Below are positions 14,670-22,755 of a DNA stretch of 64,000 nt, one piece after another (position 1 is the stretch's first letter; the number at the start of each line of letters is the position of its first letter). Below the pieces are notes generated by a model. It saw nothing but the letters and a program-made list of their open reading frames with translations. It did not search any database and was not told the DNA's origin. The DNA comes from Bacteroidales bacterium (GTDB lineage: Bacteria; Bacteroidota; Bacteroidia; Bacteroidales; UBA932): positions 52,464 through 116,463 of the forward strand of contig JAFRXI010000010.1 of assembly GCA_017437755.1 (NCBI GenBank). The letters are read 5' to 3'. A program made the position numbers and the translations under genes.

Positions 14670-16937
14670 ATGAAATTTTGTAAAAGAATTGTCTCAGCCG
14701 CTCTGGCGGTTTCGCTTGCGTCATGCGCTTCAAACGTTATTACCACAGAGCCCCATGACGGATATACCCTTGTTTATCAGAGCAAGGGACCCACTCTGGG
14801 CTACAGTCCGGACTCAGGCGTGGAAATAATTGAGCATCAAGGATATGCCTTCAAGGACCTGAACAAGGATGGCAAACTTGACGTCTTTGAGGACTGGAGA
14901 AAGGACGTGAAAAGGAGGGCTGCGGACCTAGCCTCCCAACTGACGGAGGAAGAGATTTGCGGACTGATTTTCTATGCCAGCGCAGTGGACATCAATTCAA
15001 CCGACCTCACCAAGGGGCAGCTTTCGCTGCTGGAAAAGGACAATATCCGGCATCTGCTTATCCGGAACGTCTCCTCTCCCGCCACGGCCGCGGCATGGAC
15101 GAATACGCTGCAGGCCTGGTGCGAAGCCCAGCGCATGGGAATACCCGCCAACAACAGTACAGATCCCCGTAACTACACAAGCGGCTCCGCCAACATCAAT
15201 GCGAACAAACCGGAATTGGACGGGGAGTTCGATCCGGCGGGCCAGAACGACATCTCCAAATGGCCCAGGGAAATGGGTCTGGCAGCCACCTTCGACATGG
15301 ACGTTATCCGGTCCCACGGAGAGGTTGCATCAAAGGAATACCGCGCCCTCGGGATTACAACGGCCCTGTCGCCGGAGATCGACATAGCCACCGATCCCCG
15401 CTGGAGGCGCTTCCACGGCACTTTCAGCGAAGATCCCGCCCTTTGCAGGGACATTGCAATAGCCTATTGCGAGGCCTTCCAGAACACGCCGGGGAGCAAG
15501 GATGGATGGGGATCGGAATCTGTCAACTGCATGGTCAAGCACTGGCCCGGCGGCGGATCCGGCGAAGGCGGCAGGGATGCTCATTTCGGGATGGGAAAGT
15601 ATGCCGTATATCCCGGAAGCAACTTCGATGCAGGACTCATCCCCTTTGTGGACGGGGCCTTCAGGCTTCCCGGCAAGACCCGTACGGCCACGGCCGTGAT
15701 GCCGTATTATACCATTTCCTACAACCAGGACCCTTCCGGCGAGAATGTGGGCAACGGCTTCTCCCACTACATCATACAGGACCTCCTGAGGGGGAAATAC
15801 CACTTTGACGGAGTGGTTTGCACCGACTGGGGAATCGTCCGGGACTATGATGTCCCGTGGGTTCACAGCGGGAAGCCATGGGGCGTGGAGAAACTCTCCG
15901 TCGCCGAGCGCAGGCTCCGCTGCTTTGAGGCCGGCGTGGACCAGCTGGGTGGCACCAAGGACAATTCCATCAACATGGAAGCCTGGCGGCTATGGGCTGA
16001 GAAATATGGGGAGAAAAGCGCCCGCGAGCACTTTGAACTCTCCGCGAGGCGTATCCTCGTGAACACTTTCCGGGTGGGCCTGTTCGAGAACCCGTATCTG
16101 GATCCGGACTATGCCGCCGTCACAGTTGGCTGCAAGGAGTTCGTTGCAGCCGGTTACGACGCCCAGCTCAAGAGCATAGTCATGCTGAAGAATACCGGTG
16201 GGGCACTTCCCGCGAGAGGCCCCCTCAAGGTTTATGAGCCCCTCCGCCACGTTGACGACGGAGTCACACACTGGCAGAAGCCGGCGCCAGCCTATGACGA
16301 GTATCCAATCTCCAAAGAGCTGCTGGGCAGGTATTTCCAGGTGGTGGAAACGCCCGGAGAGGCCGACTTTGCCATTGTCACCGTCAAGAGTCCTGCTGGT
16401 CACTGGGGGTATATTACGCCAAACGAAGAGTATCCTCAGGGTCACTACTGCCCCATCAGCCTGCAATGGGGACCGTATAAGGCCACAACGGCAAGAGAGC
16501 ACAGCATTGCAGCAGACCCGGATGACGGCATGCCCGACCGCAGTTACCGTGACATAGAGGAGATCTCCTCCAATGCCCGTGACGCCATCATGGTCAGGGA
16601 AACCAAAGAGGCGATGGGCGGAAAGCCGGTGATAGTGGTTGTTGCCGCAGAGCGGCCCTTCGTCCCGGCCGAAATCGAGCCCTGGGCCGACGCCCTCCTA
16701 TTCTGCTGCGGTGTATCCAACAATGCCGTCCTGGATATCGTGTGCGGTGCCGCCGAGCCTTACGGCCTCCTCCCCTGCCAGCTTCCCGCCAATATGGAAA
16801 CGGTTGAGGCTCAGTGCGAAGACGTCCCCCGTGACATGGACTGCTACAAGGACTCCGAAGGGAACCTTTACGACTTTGCCTTCGGTCTCAACTGGAACGG
16901 TGTGATCAACGATGCCCGTGTGGAACGATACAAATGA
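14670..16937 (+). CDS. GH3 family lipoprotein (beta-glucosidase-like)
   Basis: A 755-residue exported glycoside hydrolase family 3 enzyme. The lipoprotein signal ends at LASCASN (Cys near residue 19). A short EF-hand-like loop, DLNKDGKLDVFED, precedes the catalytic barrel. The substrate-binding KHWPGGG and the nucleophile motif VVCTDWGI (Asp about residue 386) are present, followed by the second alpha/beta sandwich domain and a C-terminal FAFGLNW segment. It would cleave terminal beta-linked glucose or xylose from oligosaccharides at the outer membrane or in the periplasm; the exact linkage is not predictable. It stands alone 28 bases after the HipA gene. A diverged copy of 133 bases of this gene lies just downstream. 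Confidence 0.9.
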   Translation: MKFCKRIVSAALAVSLASCASNVITTEPHDGYTLVYQSKGPTLGYSPDSGVEIIEHQGYAFKDLNKDGKLDVFEDWRKDVKRRAADLASQLTEEEICGLIFYASAVDINSTDLTKGQLSLLEKDNIRHLLIRNVSSPATAAAWTNTLQAWCEAQRMGIPANNSTDPRNYTSGSANINANKPELDGEFDPAGQNDISKWPREMGLAATFDMDVIRSHGEVASKEYRALGITTALSPEIDIATDPRWRRFHGTFSEDPALCRDIAIAYCEAFQNTPGSKDGWGSESVNCMVKHWPGGGSGEGGRDAHFGMGKYAVYPGSNFDAGLIPFVDGAFRLPGKTRTATAVMPYYTISYNQDPSGENVGNGFSHYIIQDLLRGKYHFDGVVCTDWGIVRDYDVPWVHSGKPWGVEKLSVAERRLRCFEAGVDQLGGTKDNSINMEAWRLWAEKYGEKSAREHFELSARRILVNTFRVGLFENPYLDPDYAAVTVGCKEFVAAGYDAQLKSIVMLKNTGGALPARGPLKVYEPLRHVDDGVTHWQKPAPAYDEYPISKELLGRYFQVVETPGEADFAIVTVKSPAGHWGYITPNEEYPQGHYCPISLQWGPYKATTAREHSIAADPDDGMPDRSYRDIEEISSNARDAIMVRETKEAMGGKPVIVVVAAERPFVPAEIEPWADALLFCCGVSNNAVLDIVCGAAEPYGLLPCQLPANMETVEAQCEDVPRDMDCYKDSEGNLYDFAFGLNWNGVINDARVERYK

Positions 16938-17004
16938 AATACCTCAGGGGGGCTGACTGAAAAGATTTCGCCATCCTCGTAGGGGAAGCCTTTGACCGGA
17001 GCCG

Positions 17005-17137
17005 CCGGTTACGACGCCCAGCTCAAGAGCATAGTCATGCTGAAAAATGCAGGAGGTGCGCTGCCCGTTAAAGGCCCCCTCAAGGTTTACGAGCCCCTCC
17101 GCCACGTTGACGACGGAGTCACACACTGGCAAAAGCC
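17005..17137 (+). pseudogene. Decayed fragment of a second GH3 gene
   Basis: These 133 bases align without gaps to 16150-16282 of the intact GH3 gene (constant offset 855), differing by scattered substitutions. They keep the same frame (GYDAQLKSIVMLKNAGGALP, then KVYEPLRHVDDGVTHWQKP). Similarity stops sharply on both sides and no other GH3 parts are found, so this is the relic of a paralogous gene or of a partial duplication that has since diverged. Not expected to be functional. Confidence 0.75.
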
Positions 17138-17199
17138 CCTGGTGAATAGAAATGAACCGAATCAGTCTGTTATTCGCTTCAAATTTTGAATCGAATCTC

Positions 17200-17229
17200 T
17201 TGCTTTTTCGCTTCATCCTGCTAATTTTG
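17200..17229 (+). promoter_or_regulatory. Promoter of the Fic gene
   Basis: TTG at 17200-17202 and TAATTTTG at 17222-17229 with an exact 19-base spacer, an excellent Bacteroides-type promoter, ending 17 bases before the start codon. Confidence 0.7.
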
Positions 17230-17246
17230 CACAAAAATGTAGACTT

Positions 17247-18356
17247 ATGAGACCGCACTATATATGGCAGTTTCCTCAGTGGCCCAACTTCAAATGGGAC
17301 ACTGACATCATCCTTAATCTCCTTACAGAGGTCAGGATGCTGGAGGGGCGTATCGCTGGCATGATGGGAGGACTCGGTTTTGAGATCCAATCCAAAACTT
17401 CTCTGGACGTGATGACAGAGGACGTTATCCGGTCCAACGAGATTGAAGGCATTCTCCTCAACGCCGATAAGGTCCGTTCCTCCGTGGCCCGCCACCTTGG
17501 TCTACCCACAGAAGGACTTCCTGAGCCGGACCATTACACGGAAGGTGTCGTCCAAGTTATGATTGATGCCGTCAGGAACAACTCCTTGCCACTCAGCGAA
17601 GAACGCCTTTTCAACTGGCATGCAGCCCTGTTTCCGACAGGCCGCAGCGGTATGATTCCTATTACTGTTGCTCTCTGGAGAGTGGGCGAGGAACCCATGC
17701 AGGTTGTTTCCGGCGCCTACGGCAAAGAGAAAGTCCACTATGAAGCGCCTCCGTCCTCTGCAGTACCGGAAGAAATGAAGCGCTTCATCGACTGGTTCAA
17801 CACCGAGGAAAGAACAGACCCGGTACTCAAGGCCGCGATTGCCCATCTCTGGTTTGTGGCTATCCACCCCTTCGACGATGGCAACGGCCGCCTTACCCGC
17901 ACCCTTACCGATATGCTATTGGCCAGGGCTGATGGTATGCCGTACCGTTTCTACAGCATGTCTGCAGAGATTCTGCTGAATCGGAACGAGTACTACACGG
18001 CCTTGGAGAATACCACTACCAAAGATGTAGATATAACGCTTTGGCTCGAGTGGTTCCTCCGGACGCTCCGCGACGCCATGAATCGCAGCGAGAAAGTGGT
18101 CAAGCGTGTCGTTGCCAAGGCTTTGTTCTGGCAGGAGCACCGCGAGGTTGCTATGAACGAACGTCAGGTAAAGGTCGTGAACAAACTGTGGGACGGCTTT
18201 GAAGGAAAACTCACGACCGCCAAGTGGGCAAAGATCTGCAATACCTCTCAACCAACAGCTCTCCGTGACATCAATGACCTGGTAGAAAAAGGCATTCTGG
18301 TCCGCTCGTACGAAGGAAGCAAGAATACCAACTACGTGCTGGCGACAGAAAACTAA
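17247..18356 (+). CDS. Class II Fic protein with DUF4172 and winged-helix domains
   Basis: A 369-residue Fic family enzyme. The N-terminus (HYIWQFPQWPNFKWD) is a DUF4172 domain. The active-site motif HPFDDGNGRLTR is complete (His about residue 207). An inhibitory (S/T)xxxE(G/N) motif, SNEIEG near residues 63-68, lies before the Fic core, defining a class II, self-inhibited protein. The C-terminus is a winged-helix-like domain (AKICNTSQPTALRDINDLVEKG). Fic enzymes transfer AMP, or sometimes another group, to hydroxyl side chains of target proteins. It is a single gene with its own promoter; no separate antitoxin is adjacent, in keeping with internal inhibition. Target unknown. Confidence 0.9.
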   Translation: MRPHYIWQFPQWPNFKWDTDIILNLLTEVRMLEGRIAGMMGGLGFEIQSKTSLDVMTEDVIRSNEIEGILLNADKVRSSVARHLGLPTEGLPEPDHYTEGVVQVMIDAVRNNSLPLSEERLFNWHAALFPTGRSGMIPITVALWRVGEEPMQVVSGAYGKEKVHYEAPPSSAVPEEMKRFIDWFNTEERTDPVLKAAIAHLWFVAIHPFDDGNGRLTRTLTDMLLARADGMPYRFYSMSAEILLNRNEYYTALENTTTKDVDITLWLEWFLRTLRDAMNRSEKVVKRVVAKALFWQEHREVAMNERQVKVVNKLWDGFEGKLTTAKWAKICNTSQPTALRDINDLVEKGILVRSYEGSKNTNYVLATEN

Positions 18357-18405
18357 AGAGTTTTTTACTATTTCCGCCTACACCCTGCAAAACCCTCCGG
18401 GATAC

Positions 18406-19266
18406 TTACTTCTTCCTGTACTGGTTCAGCAACTGCTCCAGAGCAGAAGAGCCCTGGTCGATCTTTTCGCGCAAATCGTCGCGGGAGCCATCGTTATTTT
18501 TCCCTTCCAGCCTCTGGTAGCTGTCCTTCATCTGCTGCTCATACTTCTTGTAAGCATCCAGGCCGGAAGACAGGTCCTGAACCACAAACCTGTAACCTGC
18601 AGGAAGCTCGAACACCTCGGGATACGGCACGCCCAGGTGGATGTTCCGCATATAGGTCTCGATGCCGTCGGTATCTTCGAAGAGGGTGATGCCGGTCTCC
18701 GGATCGATAAAGCTGGTCCGGTAATGCTCGTCGGTATGGGAACCATATGGGCCGTCGAAGGTCTCCGTTGTTACAATAGTCTTCATATAGCACCAGCGGT
18801 CGCAGGAATAGGCCATTTCCTCCTCCGTCATCTGCTCGGATTTGGTCTTGACGTCCATGTTGTTCAGGGCCTGCATCCCCTCTCCGGGCAGTTTGGTGAT
18901 GGTGCGGGTGGCGTCGTCAATCCTGTAGACGGCCAGGCTGTCAGGAATCGAAAGCGTCTTGATGACCTGGTTCTCGCCGGTGGCCGGGTTTATGCCGGAA
19001 GAAACGCTGAAATGGCGCTTGCTGGCGGCATTATAAAACACTTTGGCCGGGGTCCCGTGGGTACTGATACGGTAGGCACAGAAGGAAACCTGGGGCCGGG
19101 GCTTCTGCATTTCCGGCTGCGCATCCTCGTCATGGGCCGGGAGTCCCAGCGGCACATCCAGCGCAACGTCGGGGACATCGTTGTAAGTATAAGGATTGGG
19201 GACTTGCGCCAAGGTGGCAAGGCCGAAAGACAGCGACGCTGCCGTCAAGAGTATTCTCTTTTTCAT
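18406..19266 (-). CDS. Exported protein of unknown function
   Basis: A 286-residue protein with a clear signal peptide (GLATLAQVP, cleavage near residue 21) and no membrane helix afterwards. The mature part is mixed alpha/beta, with a C-terminal helical stretch rich in Lys and Glu (YEQQMKDSYQRLEGKNND). I do not recognise the family. It lies five bases after the preceding lipoprotein gene on the same strand, downstream of a small HTH regulator, so the three genes probably form one operon. Confidence 0.7.
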   Translation of the reverse strand: MKKRILLTAASLSFGLATLAQVPNPYTYNDVPDVALDVPLGLPAHDEDAQPEMQKPRPQVSFCAYRISTHGTPAKVFYNAASKRHFSVSSGINPATGENQVIKTLSIPDSLAVYRIDDATRTITKLPGEGMQALNNMDVKTKSEQMTEEEMAYSCDRWCYMKTIVTTETFDGPYGSHTDEHYRTSFIDPETGITLFEDTDGIETYMRNIHLGVPYPEVFELPAGYRFVVQDLSSGLDAYKKYEQQMKDSYQRLEGKNNDGSRDDLREKIDQGSSALEQLLNQYRKK

Positions 19267-19271
19267 ATCAT

Positions 19272-19991
19272 TTATTCTTTGACCGGACGGATGGGCATCC
19301 CGTTCTCACGGTAAACGGCATAGCAGTCCGTGTGGCCGAAACGCATTGCATCCGCCCTTCTGCGGTCATGCCATTCCAGTGCATCTTCACTGCCTACCGG
19401 AGTGCCCACCTGAAGGGCCATGGAAGCGGTCCATAGCCAGGTATAGCGCTCCTCCTCCTGTTTTGTCCCATAATAATATCCGGTTGCCTTGGGAAAATCA
19501 ATGCTGTTGCCGTTGGGACCGGTTACGGTGATTACGCCGGGCTTGTCATAGCTGAACTTGCACCGGGTGAAGAGTTCCATGGCTTCCGCACGGGTGGGCA
19601 TACGCCAGCCCTTTCCAAGGGCAGCAGTGGCAGCATCATCTCCCGGCTCCAGGATAATCAGTTTGTCGGCCGTGCCGCTGCTGGCCTCGCTGTCCTCCAC
19701 AGTGTATTTCCTGAACTTGGTTCCATCCTTGAACGCATAGGTTGCCGCGACGAAATCTTTCTTCGGCCTGGTCTCGCCCCATGCGTAATAGTTGCCGGGC
19801 TCAGATGCGTCCCTGGCTCCCAGATTGGTCTTTGCCCACTTGACGCTGAGGCCCAGGTCCACAGCATCGGCTTCCGCCACGGATGTCTTTGTTTCCGAAG
19901 CCCTACCCTGGCCCTTGTTGTTGGAATTGCCGCCGCAGGATACCATTGCGAGAGCGGCCACGCACATTAGGATGAGAGATAACTTTTTCAT
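19272..19991 (-). CDS. Lipoprotein with DUF1566/FISUMP-like domain
   Basis: A 239-residue lipoprotein: signal ending at MVSCGGN (Cys near residue 19), a short Asn/Lys-rich linker, then a domain opening with VDLGLSVKWAKTNLGA and YYAWGETRPKKDF. This arrangement is common in Bacteroidota surface proteins and resembles the Fibrobacter major paralogous (FISUMP) and DUF1566 families. Further conserved parts are WRMPTRAEAMELF and an R-rich end (MRFGHTDCYAVYRENGMPIRPVK). The function of these domains is unknown; a binding role at the cell surface is often supposed. It sits between the HTH gene (24-base gap) and the exported protein (5-base gap). Confidence 0.75.
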   Translation of the reverse strand: MKKLSLILMCVAALAMVSCGGNSNNKGQGRASETKTSVAEADAVDLGLSVKWAKTNLGARDASEPGNYYAWGETRPKKDFVAATYAFKDGTKFRKYTVEDSEASSGTADKLIILEPGDDAATAALGKGWRMPTRAEAMELFTRCKFSYDKPGVITVTGPNGNSIDFPKATGYYYGTKQEEERYTWLWTASMALQVGTPVGSEDALEWHDRRRADAMRFGHTDCYAVYRENGMPIRPVKE

Positions 19992-20015
19992 GATGGATAT
20001 GTAAATAATTATGCT

Positions 20016-20231
20016 TTATAGGATTTTCCGCGCCACCGCTTTCATCAACATCTCTCCCGTGGTGGCCGCATTGAACTTGGACTTGAGCCTTTGCCTATAC
20101 CATTTGATGGCCGGCAGGCTGAGATGCAGAGCCTCCGCTATCTCGGTACTTTTCTTTCCTGCCGCCAGCATCTTCAAAACCTTTTCCTCCGTGGCGGTCA
20201 GAACGATTTCGTTATTGAATAAGTCTTCCAT
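20016..20231 (-). CDS. Small stand-alone LuxR-type HTH protein
   Basis: A 71-residue protein that is little more than a LuxR/GerE helix-turn-helix (TATEEKVLKMLAAGKKSTEI, AEALHLSLPAIKWYRQRLKS). It resembles the C-terminal DNA-binding domain of the divergent TPR regulator at 20376-21617: both have the unusual IKW-RQRL recognition helix followed by KFnA. There is no receiver or sensor domain. It may be a free DNA-binding partner, a competitor, or a regulator of the two exported proteins that follow it on the same strand. Confidence 0.78.
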   Translation of the reverse strand: MEDLFNNEIVLTATEEKVLKMLAAGKKSTEIAEALHLSLPAIKWYRQRLKSKFNAATTGEMLMKAVARKIL

Positions 20232-20233
20232 TC

Positions 20234-20276
20234 GCTTGGGATTAGTTTCCGATTACAAAGTTCGTCAATCCCAAGC
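20234..20276. repeat. Inverted repeat between divergent HTH genes
   Basis: GCTTGGGATT (20234-20243) and AATCCCAAGC (20267-20276) are perfect 10-base inverted arms, 23 bases apart. They lie just upstream of the small HTH gene's start. Either a pair of half-sites for a LuxR-type dimer, with centres about three helical turns apart, or a hairpin in the leader of the minus-strand transcript. Confidence 0.6.
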
Positions 20277-20290
20277 ACTTGAGAATTATA

Positions 20291-20298
20291 CAAAAGTA
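20291..20298 (-). promoter_or_regulatory. Possible -7 element of the small HTH operon
   Basis: TACTTTTG on the minus strand matches TAnnTTTG, 60 bases before the start. No -33 TTG is visible at the expected spacing, so an activator may be needed. Confidence 0.4.
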
Positions 20299-20360
20299 TA
20301 AAAATGAGTTGCGGTTGTCGGTTTTTCACCCTGTTAATCCCTTAATTGCCGCGGTTTTGC

Positions 20361-20368
20361 TAACTTTG
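20361..20368 (+). promoter_or_regulatory. Possible -7 element of the TPR-HTH regulator gene
   Basis: TAACTTTG matches TAnnTTTG and ends seven bases before the ATG at 20376, which would give a very short leader or none. No good -33 element. Confidence 0.45.
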
Positions 20369-20375
20369 TTATACT

Positions 20376-21617
20376 ATGAAGCGACTCCTTTTCACACTCT
20401 TTTTCATACCCGTTTTCGCAGGCACAGTCAGCGCGCAGTACAATGACCACCGGTATCGGAAACTCGATTCCCTCGAGAATGTAGTGGCCGGATGGACCCC
20501 CGAACGCCTGGCCCGGGCCACGTATGAAACCAAGGCCGGCGTGTGCCTTGCTTTCTCACAGCTGATGAGCGGATATGAGCGAGTCAACCCTGACCGCTCG
20601 ATGTATGCGGCAAGAAGGGCCTATGACCTTGGCAACGAACTCAAGTCCCTTTACCAGCCCTACCTGGCAGCCAAATTCATCGGCCAGTTGTTCTACAACA
20701 AAGAGCAGTACGACAGTACCATCTTCTATTACCGCGTAGCGCTGGGCTACCTCGACCGCATGTCGGCCGGAGAGGCAGGACCAGTCACGCCGGAAGGCTA
20801 CCCCCAGGAAAAGATAGACGATGCCGCTTCCAGCCTGTATGGCAATATCGGGAACCTCTATTATGAGCTTGACTCCCTGCCTCAGGCGATGACATACTAC
20901 GCCAAGGCCGGCGAAATCTTTAAAAAATACGGCTGGAAAATCAGCAGTTCCATCCTGGAGCGCAATATGGGTGACATCTGGGCCGATGAAGGCGACGACG
21001 CAAAAGCCATCGAGTGCTACAACAACGCCATCCTTCACGCCCGGGAAGCCGGGGACTCACTCTGGGAAGCATCGCCCAAACTTGGACTCGGGGCACTGTA
21101 TATGCGTCAGGGTAAAGTTACCAATGCGCTTAAGTATCTGCAAGAGGCCGATGAATACTACTCCAAACACCAGGACCAGGAGTATTACGACAGAATTGCC
21201 ACACTGGATATCATGGGCCAGGCCTACAAGACGCAGAAACGGCAGCGGACGATGCTCGCGACGGCATTTGCGGTGCTGACCCTCGCACTCCTGTCCATAC
21301 TGGTCATCACGCGCCGGGCACTGAGGCTGAAGAAAGAGAACGCCGCGGCGGACGAAGCCATCGGCGAAGCCCTGAACGAGATAGAGATGAATGACACTCT
21401 CTCCAGCATTGGGAAAAGCCAAAAGGTTGGATTGAGCCGTGGCGAGATGGAAATTCTCCCGATGCTTGCCGAAGGCCTCACCAGCAAGGACATAGCCAAG
21501 CGCCTGTTCCTCACGGAGCAGACCATAAAATGGCGCCGCCAGAGGCTTATTGCCAAATTCGACGCAAAGAACACCGTCGAAATGATCTCCAGGGCACGCG
21601 AGCAGGGAATTGTTTGA
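20376..21617 (+). CDS. TPR-transmembrane-LuxR HTH regulator
   Basis: A 413-residue protein with a signal peptide or first membrane anchor (FFIPVFAGTVSAQ), a periplasmic region of TPR repeats (about residues 60-280, e.g. DSLPQAMTYYAKAGEIFKKYG and KAIECYNNAIL, the best scoring ones), a transmembrane helix near residues 292-310 (MLATAFAVLTLALLSILVI), a short coiled region, and a cytoplasmic LuxR-type HTH (LSRGEMEILPMLAEGLTSKD). This architecture joins an outside TPR sensor to a DNA-binding domain in one chain and is a Bacteroidota speciality. It is divergent from a small protein bearing a similar HTH, suggesting a shared regulatory circuit. Confidence 0.85.
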   Translation: MKRLLFTLFFIPVFAGTVSAQYNDHRYRKLDSLENVVAGWTPERLARATYETKAGVCLAFSQLMSGYERVNPDRSMYAARRAYDLGNELKSLYQPYLAAKFIGQLFYNKEQYDSTIFYYRVALGYLDRMSAGEAGPVTPEGYPQEKIDDAASSLYGNIGNLYYELDSLPQAMTYYAKAGEIFKKYGWKISSSILERNMGDIWADEGDDAKAIECYNNAILHAREAGDSLWEASPKLGLGALYMRQGKVTNALKYLQEADEYYSKHQDQEYYDRIATLDIMGQAYKTQKRQRTMLATAFAVLTLALLSILVITRRALRLKKENAAADEAIGEALNEIEMNDTLSSIGKSQKVGLSRGEMEILPMLAEGLTSKDIAKRLFLTEQTIKWRRQRLIAKFDAKNTVEMISRAREQGIV

Positions 21618-21648
21618 CAATTACCAAAAGAATTCAAAATATTTTTCC

Positions 21649-21656
21649 TACCTTTG
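21649..21656 (+). promoter_or_regulatory. -7 element of the kdgK-eda operon
   Basis: TACCTTTG matches TAnnTTTG, about 40 bases before the kdgK start. The palindrome that follows at 21661 would lie at the transcription start. Confidence 0.55.
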
Positions 21657-21660
21657 TATC

Positions 21661-21674
21661 CGTGCACGTGCACG
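21661..21674. promoter_or_regulatory. Perfect 14-base palindrome, likely kdgK-eda operator
   Basis: CGTGCACGTGCACG is its own reverse complement. It begins five bases after the -7 element, so it would cover the transcription start, a usual position for a repressor site. No regulator gene is next to the operon. Confidence 0.55.
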
Positions 21675-21696
21675 ACAATACCAACAACTTCACAAT

Positions 21697-22737
21697 ATGA
21701 GCAAAAAGATCGTAACCTTCGGAGAAGTAATGCTCCGCCTTTCCACCCCCGGTTATCTCAGGTTTTCACAGGCCCGTTCGTTCGACGCCACTTTCGGCGG
21801 CGGTGAAGCCAACGTGGCGGTATCCCTCGCCGGATACGGCATGGACGCATCATTCGTGACCCGCCTTCCCAAGAACGACATCTCCGCAGAATGCATCGCG
21901 GAACTACGCAGCCTCCGCGTAAACACCGATGACATCGTCTTCGGCGGCGACAGGATGGGAATCTACTTCCTGGAAACCGGCGCGGTAGCCCGTGGCAGCA
22001 AAGTGGTCTATGACCGTAGCCACACAGCCATCTCCGAGATACAGCCGGGCATGATCGACTGGGAAGCCGTTCTCAAGGATGCCGACTGGTTCCACTGGAC
22101 CGGAATCACCCCTGCGCTGAGCCAGGGTGCCGCAGACGTGTGCCTGGAAGCTATCAAAACAGCCAACCGGCTTGGCGTGAAGGTCTCCTGCGACCTCAAC
22201 TACCGCAAGAAACTCTGGAAGTACGGAAAGACTGCAGCCGAGGTCATGCCTGCCCTGGTTGAAGGCTGCGACCTGATCCTCGGAAACGAGGAGGATGCCG
22301 AGAAGGAATTCGGAATCAAGCCGGAAGGTTTTGACGCCGAGAGCACCGGTGGAGAGGTGGACCAGGCCAAGTTCGAGAGCGTGTGCCGCCAGCTGATGGA
22401 AAGGTTCCCTCACTGCAAGAAGGTGGCCATCACCCTCCGCGGCTCCATCAACGCCAACCACAACACCTGGGGTGGCGTCCTCTTTGACGGAAAGACCCTT
22501 CACCAGTCCCGCCGTTATGACATCACCCATATAGTTGACCGCGTGGGCGGAGGCGACTCCTTCATGGGCGGTCTCATCTACGGCCTCCTCGCCTATGACG
22601 ACGACCGGAAGGCCATTGAATTCGCTGCTGCTGCATCCTGCCTCAAGCACACCATCTTCGGCGACTACAACAGGGTCACCGTGGCCGAGGTGGAGGCACT
22701 GATGAGCGGCAGTGGAAGCGGAAGGGTTTCAAGGTAA
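21697..22737 (+). CDS. kdgK: 2-dehydro-3-deoxygluconokinase (PfkB family)
   Basis: A 346-residue PfkB-type sugar kinase that should phosphorylate 2-keto-3-deoxygluconate (KDG) to KDPG. It opens with FGEVMLRLSTPGYLRF, as in KdgK proteins, has the Gly-rich FGGGEANVAVSLAGYG near residue 34 and the catalytic DRVGGGDSFMGG near residue 287. The start is set at ATG 21697 rather than an upstream in-frame codon because the promoter and palindrome lie between them. It is followed 18 bases later by the KDPG aldolase gene, which supports the substrate. Together they convert KDG from hexuronates to pyruvate and glyceraldehyde 3-phosphate. Confidence 0.9.
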   Translation: MSKKIVTFGEVMLRLSTPGYLRFSQARSFDATFGGGEANVAVSLAGYGMDASFVTRLPKNDISAECIAELRSLRVNTDDIVFGGDRMGIYFLETGAVARGSKVVYDRSHTAISEIQPGMIDWEAVLKDADWFHWTGITPALSQGAADVCLEAIKTANRLGVKVSCDLNYRKKLWKYGKTAAEVMPALVEGCDLILGNEEDAEKEFGIKPEGFDAESTGGEVDQAKFESVCRQLMERFPHCKKVAITLRGSINANHNTWGGVLFDGKTLHQSRRYDITHIVDRVGGGDSFMGGLIYGLLAYDDDRKAIEFAAAASCLKHTIFGDYNRVTVAEVEALMSGSGSGRVSR

Positions 22738-22755
22738 CCGAAAACTATCGTTATT

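Noticed and set aside
20232-20375. Possible tRNA or small RNA in the divergent spacer and in other gaps
   Set aside because: No cloverleaf or conserved tRNA arms were found in any gap; the only structure here is the inverted repeat already reported.
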